Source of the DNA: Chitinophaga agrisoli
GTDB lineage: Bacteria; Bacteroidota; Bacteroidia; Chitinophagales; Chitinophagaceae
DNA: 64,000 nt
Direction: 5' to 3'
Assembly: GCF_008386695.1 (NCBI RefSeq)
Contig: NZ_VUOC01000004.1
Coordinates: forward strand, 1,180,327 to 1,244,326
Shown here: positions 59,509 to 64,000 of the stretch, in pieces
How the letters are laid out: every line of letters starts with the position of its first letter
How positions within the stretch are numbered: position 1 is the first letter of the stretch
Made by a program: the position numbers and the translations under genes
Notes under the pieces: generated by a model
Databases searched by the model: none
Told to the model about the DNA's origin: nothing
Seen by the model: the letters and a program-made list of their open reading frames with translations, nothing else

Positions 59509-61158
59509 ATGACAGCGAGCTTAGACAGCCTGACGCCCGGTACGGAGCGATCCAGGACCTCCATCACGCGCAAGGTATTCATTAACGGTACCGTGTTGAG
59601 CAACGAGATACGGCTCTCACAGATCACCGTAAACAGATCCTTTAACAAGATAGCGTATGCGCGCCTGGTGTTTGCAGACGGATCTGCCGCCAACCGCGAC
59701 TTTCCGCTGAGCAATGATGACAAATTCAAACCCGGTAATGAGATCCGTGTACAACTGGGATATGAAGGCAGCGCCGATACCATCTTTGAAGGCATTATTG
59801 TGAAACATGGCATTAAAGTAACCCAGCAGGGCAGCTCCCTGCTGCTGATAGAGGCCAAGGACAAAGCCATTAAACTGACCGCTACCCGCAAGCATGCGTA
59901 CCACATCAATAAATCAGACAGCGACGTGATCTCCGAACTGGCGAGCGGCGGCAGCCTGACGCCCGATGTGGAAAGCACCAATGTGCCGCATAAGCAGCTG
60001 GTGCAGTTTGACGCTACGGACTGGGACTTTATCGTTACCCGCGCAGAAGCCAACGGTATGCTGGTATTAACCGATGATGGCAAACTGGTGGCAAAAAAAC
60101 CCAGCACCACAGCCCCTCCGGTAGTAACGGCCACCTTTGGCAGTAATATCTGGGAGTTTGAAGCGGATATGGACGCGCGCCGCCAGGTGCAAGCCGTTAC
60201 TGCCCACTCCTGGGATTATACAAAACAAGAACCTGAAACATCTGAAGCCGGTACCGCCACCTTCACGGAGAACGGCAATATCCCCTCTTCTGAACTGGGC
60301 GGCGTGCTGGGCGCCGAGCTGCAATTAAGCCATCCCGGCCATCTTACACAGCAGCAGCTGCAAAGCTGGTCAGATGCGGTAGCCATGCGCAATCATCTCT
60401 CCAAAGCTATTGGCAGGGTACGCATTGCAGGCAACGCCACCGTAAAACCGGGTAGCATGATCACGCTGGCCGGCGTAGGCGACCGCTTTAACGGCAATGT
60501 ATTTGTGACTGGCGTGCTGCACCATTTTGAAGGCAACTGGCAAACAGATATACAGTTTGGCTGGCGCGATGACTGGTTCTATAAAAAAGAGAACGTGATG
60601 GATAAACCGGCCGCAGGGCTATTACCCGGCGTAAGCGGTTTACAGATAGGCACCGTGGTGGATCTGGACGACCAGGAAGAAGGCGGCCAGTACCGCGTAA
60701 AGGTGCATATCCCCTCCATTACATCCGGCAATGAAGGCATCTGGGCCAGGGTAGCCACCCTGGACGCGGGCGCCAACCGGGGCGTGTATTTCCGCCCGCA
60801 GGTTACGGACGAAGTAGTGCTGGGTTTCCTGAATGACGATCCCCGCGAACCGGTGATCGTGGGTTACCTGCACAGCAAGGACAGCAAACAGTCCCCCCTG
60901 CCGGAGCAAAGCGGTTCATTACAATACGGCTTTGTAACGGAACAGGGTATTAAGCTGGTGTTTGACGATACCAATAAACGCCTGACGGTGCTGGTACCTA
61001 CCGGCTCCGGTGAGAAATCACTGATCATTAATGACGCCAGCGGCGCTATGGAGCTGAAGGACGAGCACCAGAACAGTATCAAGATGAATGCACAAGGCAT
61101 TACGATACAGGCCGGCGCTAATGTGGTGATCAAAGGCACACAGGTGATGATCAACTAG
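59509..61158 (+). CDS. eCIS spike protein (Pvc8/VgrG-like, gp27-gp5 type)
   Basis: 549 aa. The N-terminal about 370 residues have the gp27-like hub pattern (FINGTVLSNEIRLSQITVNR, ATDWDFIVTRAEANGMLV). From about residue 375 an OB-fold follows: GTVVDLDDQEEGGQYRVKVH, EGIWARVATLDAG, RPQVTDEVVLGFLNDDPREP. A short repeat-like beta-helix ends in GITIQAGANVVIKG. The trimeric spike pierces the target and carries the PAAR tip. Length is normal for Pvc8 (500-600 aa). Confidence 0.93.
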   Translation: MTASLDSLTPGTERSRTSITRKVFINGTVLSNEIRLSQITVNRSFNKIAYARLVFADGSAANRDFPLSNDDKFKPGNEIRVQLGYEGSADTIFEGIIVKHGIKVTQQGSSLLLIEAKDKAIKLTATRKHAYHINKSDSDVISELASGGSLTPDVESTNVPHKQLVQFDATDWDFIVTRAEANGMLVLTDDGKLVAKKPSTTAPPVVTATFGSNIWEFEADMDARRQVQAVTAHSWDYTKQEPETSEAGTATFTENGNIPSSELGGVLGAELQLSHPGHLTQQQLQSWSDAVAMRNHLSKAIGRVRIAGNATVKPGSMITLAGVGDRFNGNVFVTGVLHHFEGNWQTDIQFGWRDDWFYKKENVMDKPAAGLLPGVSGLQIGTVVDLDDQEEGGQYRVKVHIPSITSGNEGIWARVATLDAGANRGVYFRPQVTDEVVLGFLNDDPREPVIVGYLHSKDSKQSPLPEQSGSLQYGFVTEQGIKLVFDDTNKRLTVLVPTGSGEKSLIINDASGAMELKDEHQNSIKMNAQGITIQAGANVVIKGTQVMIN

Positions 61159-61214
61159 CGGACCGCTGTACACCAAACGATTTTATCATTCTACCATATT
61201 AAAACCAGGTAACA

Positions 61215-61511
61215 ATGCCTCCTGCAGCACGTGTAACAGATAATCATACCTGCCCCATGGCAAACCCCGGCAGTGGTAACCCGCATACCGGCGGGCCTAT
61301 TATGCCGCCTGGCGTGCCTACGGTACTGATTGGCGGACAGCCCGCCGCGGTAGCAGGCGGCATGTGCGCATGCGCCGGTCCGCCGGATAGCATTACCAAA
61401 GGTTCCGCTACAGTGCTCATAGGCGGCATGCAGGCCGCGCGCCAGGGCGATATGACAGCACATGGCGGCAGCATTGCCGCCGGTTTCCCCTCCGTTCTGA
61501 TAGGAGGCTGA
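61215..61511 (+). CDS. eCIS PAAR tip protein (Pvc10-like)
   Basis: 98 aa. Two PAAR halves are seen: VTDNHTCPM with GVPTVLIGGQPAA, and GSATVLIGGMQAARQGDMTA then GFPSVLIGG. His17 and Cys19 plus later Cys and His are the probable zinc ligands. It caps the spike as a sharp tip. It starts 56 nt after the spike gene. Confidence 0.92.
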   Translation: MPPAARVTDNHTCPMANPGSGNPHTGGPIMPPGVPTVLIGGQPAAVAGGMCACAGPPDSITKGSATVLIGGMQAARQGDMTAHGGSIAAGFPSVLIGG

Positions 61512-61543
61512 TTTTTATTCACCACTCATTAACCGCAAATTAT

Positions 61544-61972
61544 ATGGCATCGATAGACAGATCTTTCTTAGGCACCGGGTGGAGTTTTCCGCCCACCTTC
61601 CGCAGGGAATGGTATGGCCCGGAAATGCTTACGGAAGAAGCCGATGTAAAAAGCAGCATACAGATCATCCTTGCCACCATCACCGGTGAGCGGGTGATGC
61701 TGCCCACCTTTGGCTGTAACCTCCAGCCCCACGTATTTGATCAGATGAACGTGCCTACCATCGCCATGATAGAAAAGATCGTGCGCGAAGCGCTGGTATT
61801 CCACGAACCACGGATCATTGTGGAAAGCCTGACCACTACCCCATTCCAGGGAGAGGGCCGGCTGGAGATCAACATAGAATACAGTATCATCAAGACCAAT
61901 ACCCGTTACAATTATGTGTTCCCCTTCTATATCACGGAGGCCACGAACATTGAAACGGTGAAACCGGTATGA
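61544..61972 (+). CDS. eCIS baseplate protein (gp25-like, Pvc9)
   Basis: 142 aa. The gp25/lysozyme-like wedge family pattern is seen in SSIQIILATITGERVMLPTF with G..LQPHVFDQMN and IEYSIIKTNTRYNYVFPFYI. This protein nucleates sheath assembly at the baseplate. It lies 32 nt after the PAAR gene and 57 nt before the large baseplate gene. Confidence 0.9.
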   Translation: MASIDRSFLGTGWSFPPTFRREWYGPEMLTEEADVKSSIQIILATITGERVMLPTFGCNLQPHVFDQMNVPTIAMIEKIVREALVFHEPRIIVESLTTTPFQGEGRLEINIEYSIIKTNTRYNYVFPFYITEATNIETVKPV

Positions 61973-62029
61973 TGCCGCTATACTTAACCCCAATGAACTA
62001 TTCACCCATCCTTTAATTATGACGTTCAG

Positions 62030-64000
62030 ATGAGCAATTGTCATTGTCATACCACTATTAACCGCGACGGATCTGGCCAGCTGGGCCGGTACCTGAAAGC
62101 GCTGGACCCCGGTTATGCGCCGGTAGACGGCCGCAGCATGGAAGACCTGCTGGTATTTGCAAAAAGATATGCCGCCCAGATCCGGTTCTATGATGTACCG
62201 GACGCCCAGGTGGAAGATGATACCCCGCCCGGACAGGTAAGCTGGAAAGAGTTCTTCCGGCGTGATATGGCCGTTATTGCGGCCTCTATTGGCACTATAG
62301 ACATGCCCCAGATCAAAAAGGACTATGATGAGAACCGCACGAAGCTGGATGCAAAACCCAGCGCCACCGCCTTCTCCAACCTGTTTGATCCCATCATTGG
62401 CATGCTGGTGCGCCTGGACAGCTGGTACTCCCTGGCCATTACGGAAAACCCTTTGTATGCTGACCTGCAACTGGCTATACAATCCAGCCTGCAGGAGCAG
62501 GTAAAGAAGATGATCGCCTATGAAGAAGGCTTTAAGGTGGTAGACGCCAAGAACAGCTTTACGCTGGACTTCTCCGCCATCCAGAACGATGATGTATGGA
62601 AAGTGAATGACGCCGTAGATCCTGATATCAGTATCTATGAAGGCAATACACCGGAAGATAAGATCCGTTACGCCGCGCTGTTTGTAGACTCCATTTTCCT
62701 GAGCTTTTATGGCGTTATGAGTCAGCTGGTAACTGACTCCGAAAAATACCTGCAGTTTGCATTGCAGCAATACCCCGCGCACCAGCCGCATATGGCGCTG
62801 TTCATCAGCTTCCTGCAGCTTTTCCGGCTGGCCCAGGAGCAAATGAATACGCTTACTGGCCGGGTGCTGGACTTCTATTACCGCGAAGTGCTGCAACTGA
62901 CGGAAAAACCATCCATCCCCGACCGCGCTTTTGTAGTATTTGAACTGGCCAGGGATGTGGCCAGCTTTGACGTAGCCCCCGGCACCGCACTGGACGCCGG
63001 CAAGGACGCCGCCGGAAAAGTACAGACGTACAAAACGGAGAGCGGGCTGGTAGTGAACCAGGCCAAAGTAAAAGAGCTGAAGACCTTGTTTATAGAAAAA
63101 CTGCCGCCGGAGGTAGCGCAGGAAGATAAGACCATCCAGGCATTATATGCCCGCCCGGTGGCCAACTCCCTGGACGGCTATGGTGAAAAGTTCGCTGATC
63201 CGTATCCCAAATGGCCTACGTTTGGTAAAGGCAGCAATCATCCCGGCGAGGCACAGAACATTTGTGAAGCGCTGGAGATCATCAACGAAGAACTGCATAC
63301 TAAGAATGATACAGCGGTTGGTTTTTCCATTGCCTCTCCGCAGTTATTGCTGCAGGGCGGCAACCGCCTCATTACCATAAAACTTTACCGCCTGCATGAG
63401 CTGTTCACTGCTGATAATAACGCCGCTATATGGCTGAGCGCTGAAGATGGCTGGCTGAAGATAGCGCAGGAAAGGCCCGCGGCCGATTTTGCAAAGCTGG
63501 TGCAGGAGGAAGTTTTCTTTGCGGAAGGATGGCAGGCTGCTTATGGCGTTAACAACGATAGCGATGAAGTATATATCTTTCTGCCGGTGTCTGAAAAAGC
63601 AGTCATCAATTTTGATGCAAAGCTGCATACCGGCTACGCTTATCCCACCATTCACCCGGTAATGCAGGTGATGGTAGGCCCGGAAGTGGGCCTGGATGCG
63701 GACCGTTTCAAGGACCTGTCACTGTATGGCCTGTCTATTGCCGTAAAGGTAGGTTCCATTAACAAATATGTTTCCCCTAACGTGACAGGCGCGGCGGCCT
63801 TTGGCGATTATGGCAATTTTGACGGACTAAAGGTGTTGACGTTATTTAATGATGACGGCCCGTTATCGCCTGATAAACCCTTTGATCCCTTTGGCGCCTA
63901 TCCCAAGGTAGGTAGCGCCATGTATATAGGCAGCCCGGAGGTCTTCAACAAGTCCCTGCAGGAACTGACTGTAAACGTGCAACCGGTAACCAGCGGTGGC
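62030..64000 (+). CDS. eCIS large baseplate protein (Pvc11-like), incomplete at window end
   Basis: ATG 62030 opens 657 codons without a stop up to the window edge. The start MSNCHCHTTINRDGSGQLGR has a CHCH cluster, then RYLKALDPGYAPVDGRSMED. Later segments (YYREVLQLTEKPSIPDRAFV, VFELARDVASFDVAPGT) are typical of the baseplate-J-like wedge proteins that follow gp25 in Bacteroidota eCIS clusters, which usually exceed 1000 aa. It should form the baseplate wedge with Pvc9 and Pvc12. The truncation is only the window edge. Confidence 0.82.
   Translation, partial: MSNCHCHTTINRDGSGQLGRYLKALDPGYAPVDGRSMEDLLVFAKRYAAQIRFYDVPDAQVEDDTPPGQVSWKEFFRRDMAVIAASIGTIDMPQIKKDYDENRTKLDAKPSATAFSNLFDPIIGMLVRLDSWYSLAITENPLYADLQLAIQSSLQEQVKKMIAYEEGFKVVDAKNSFTLDFSAIQNDDVWKVNDAVDPDISIYEGNTPEDKIRYAALFVDSIFLSFYGVMSQLVTDSEKYLQFALQQYPAHQPHMALFISFLQLFRLAQEQMNTLTGRVLDFYYREVLQLTEKPSIPDRAFVVFELARDVASFDVAPGTALDAGKDAAGKVQTYKTESGLVVNQAKVKELKTLFIEKLPPEVAQEDKTIQALYARPVANSLDGYGEKFADPYPKWPTFGKGSNHPGEAQNICEALEIINEELHTKNDTAVGFSIASPQLLLQGGNRLITIKLYRLHELFTADNNAAIWLSAEDGWLKIAQERPAADFAKLVQEEVFFAEGWQAAYGVNNDSDEVYIFLPVSEKAVINFDAKLHTGYAYPTIHPVMQVMVGPEVGLDADRFKDLSLYGLSIAVKVGSINKYVSPNVTGAAAFGDYGNFDGLKVLTLFNDDGPLSPDKPFDPFGAYPKVGSAMYIGSPEVFNKSLQELTVNVQPVTSGG

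Noticed and set aside
61568-62896. 442-codon minus-strand open frame opposite the Pvc9 and Pvc11 genes
   Set aside because: It lies entirely antisense to two clear eCIS genes that match known families, has no recognisable domain or signal peptide, and its composition mirrors the GC-rich third positions of the sense genes.
54307-64000. Prophage tail or type VI secretion locus
   Set aside because: No head, portal, integrase or lysis genes and no Tss membrane-complex genes in the window; DUF4255 cap, Pvc6-position protein and LysM hub are eCIS-type. Genes beyond the edge could still change this.
1-64000. CRISPR arrays, tRNA or rRNA genes, insertion sequences
   Set aside because: No regularly spaced repeats, tRNA-like CCA ends with cloverleaf arms, rRNA-like blocks or transposase genes were recognised by reading both strands.

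Overview
The window looks like a chromosome segment of a Chitinophaga-type member of the Bacteroidota. Supporting signs are a TonB-dependent receptor with a carboxypeptidase-regulatory-like N-terminus, lipoprotein-rich sugar-degradation genes, promoters of the TTTG / TAnnTTTG type, a HYC_CC_PP-type copper protein, a Bacteroidota class I lanthipeptide leader, and the gene order of the injection system. This assignment is inference. No tRNA, rRNA, CRISPR array or insertion sequence was seen.

1-18.8 kb, almost all on the minus strand: a glycan-utilisation locus without a SusD partner. One operon encodes a GH20 hexosaminidase, an (alpha/alpha)-toroid protein, a TonB receptor, a NagB-like amino-sugar-phosphate isomerase and the start of a possible Fe/2-oxoglutarate oxygenase. 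A second encodes a GH28, a GH105 and a 954-aa lipoprotein of unknown function, with another toroid protein upstream. A LacI-type regulator follows, and two related palindromes lie just upstream of the two operons. The enzyme mix points to a glycan containing both uronic acid and N-acetylhexosamine. A PhyH-type oxygenase and a divergent AraC regulator close the region.

18.8-35.4 kb: a TetR-controlled EmrAB-TolC-type efflux operon with a readable promoter/operator, two glycosyltransferases (GT4, GT9), a tryptophanase, a bacterial eRF1-like (baeRF) protein, an MscS channel, an HxlR regulator with an FrnE/DsbA-like protein, and a membrane class III nucleotide cyclase.

35.7-46.5 kb: an orphan class I lanthipeptide precursor, then a copper/silver resistance block. 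The block has a DUF3347-like polyQ lipoprotein, two different CusB adaptors, CusC, a CusA split into two reading frames, a HYC_CC_PP protein, an HMA protein and a CopA ATPase.

46.6-53.4 kb: a sugar porter, a TetR-fabF unit, an SDR, a broken AraC gene, DoxX, a yeast-type cytosine deaminase and a phosphodiester glycosidase.

53.4-64 kb: a 33-aa peptide gene, then an upstream region with phased direct repeats and the first part of an extracellular contractile injection system (eCIS). Its genes run cap, unknown 392-aa protein, one sheath, two tube proteins, a small Pvc6-position protein, LysM hub, Pvc8 spike, PAAR tip, gp25-like and a large baseplate protein cut by the window end. A long nested hairpin separates the tube genes from the baseplate genes. 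Fibre, tape-measure, ATPase and effector genes would lie beyond the window.
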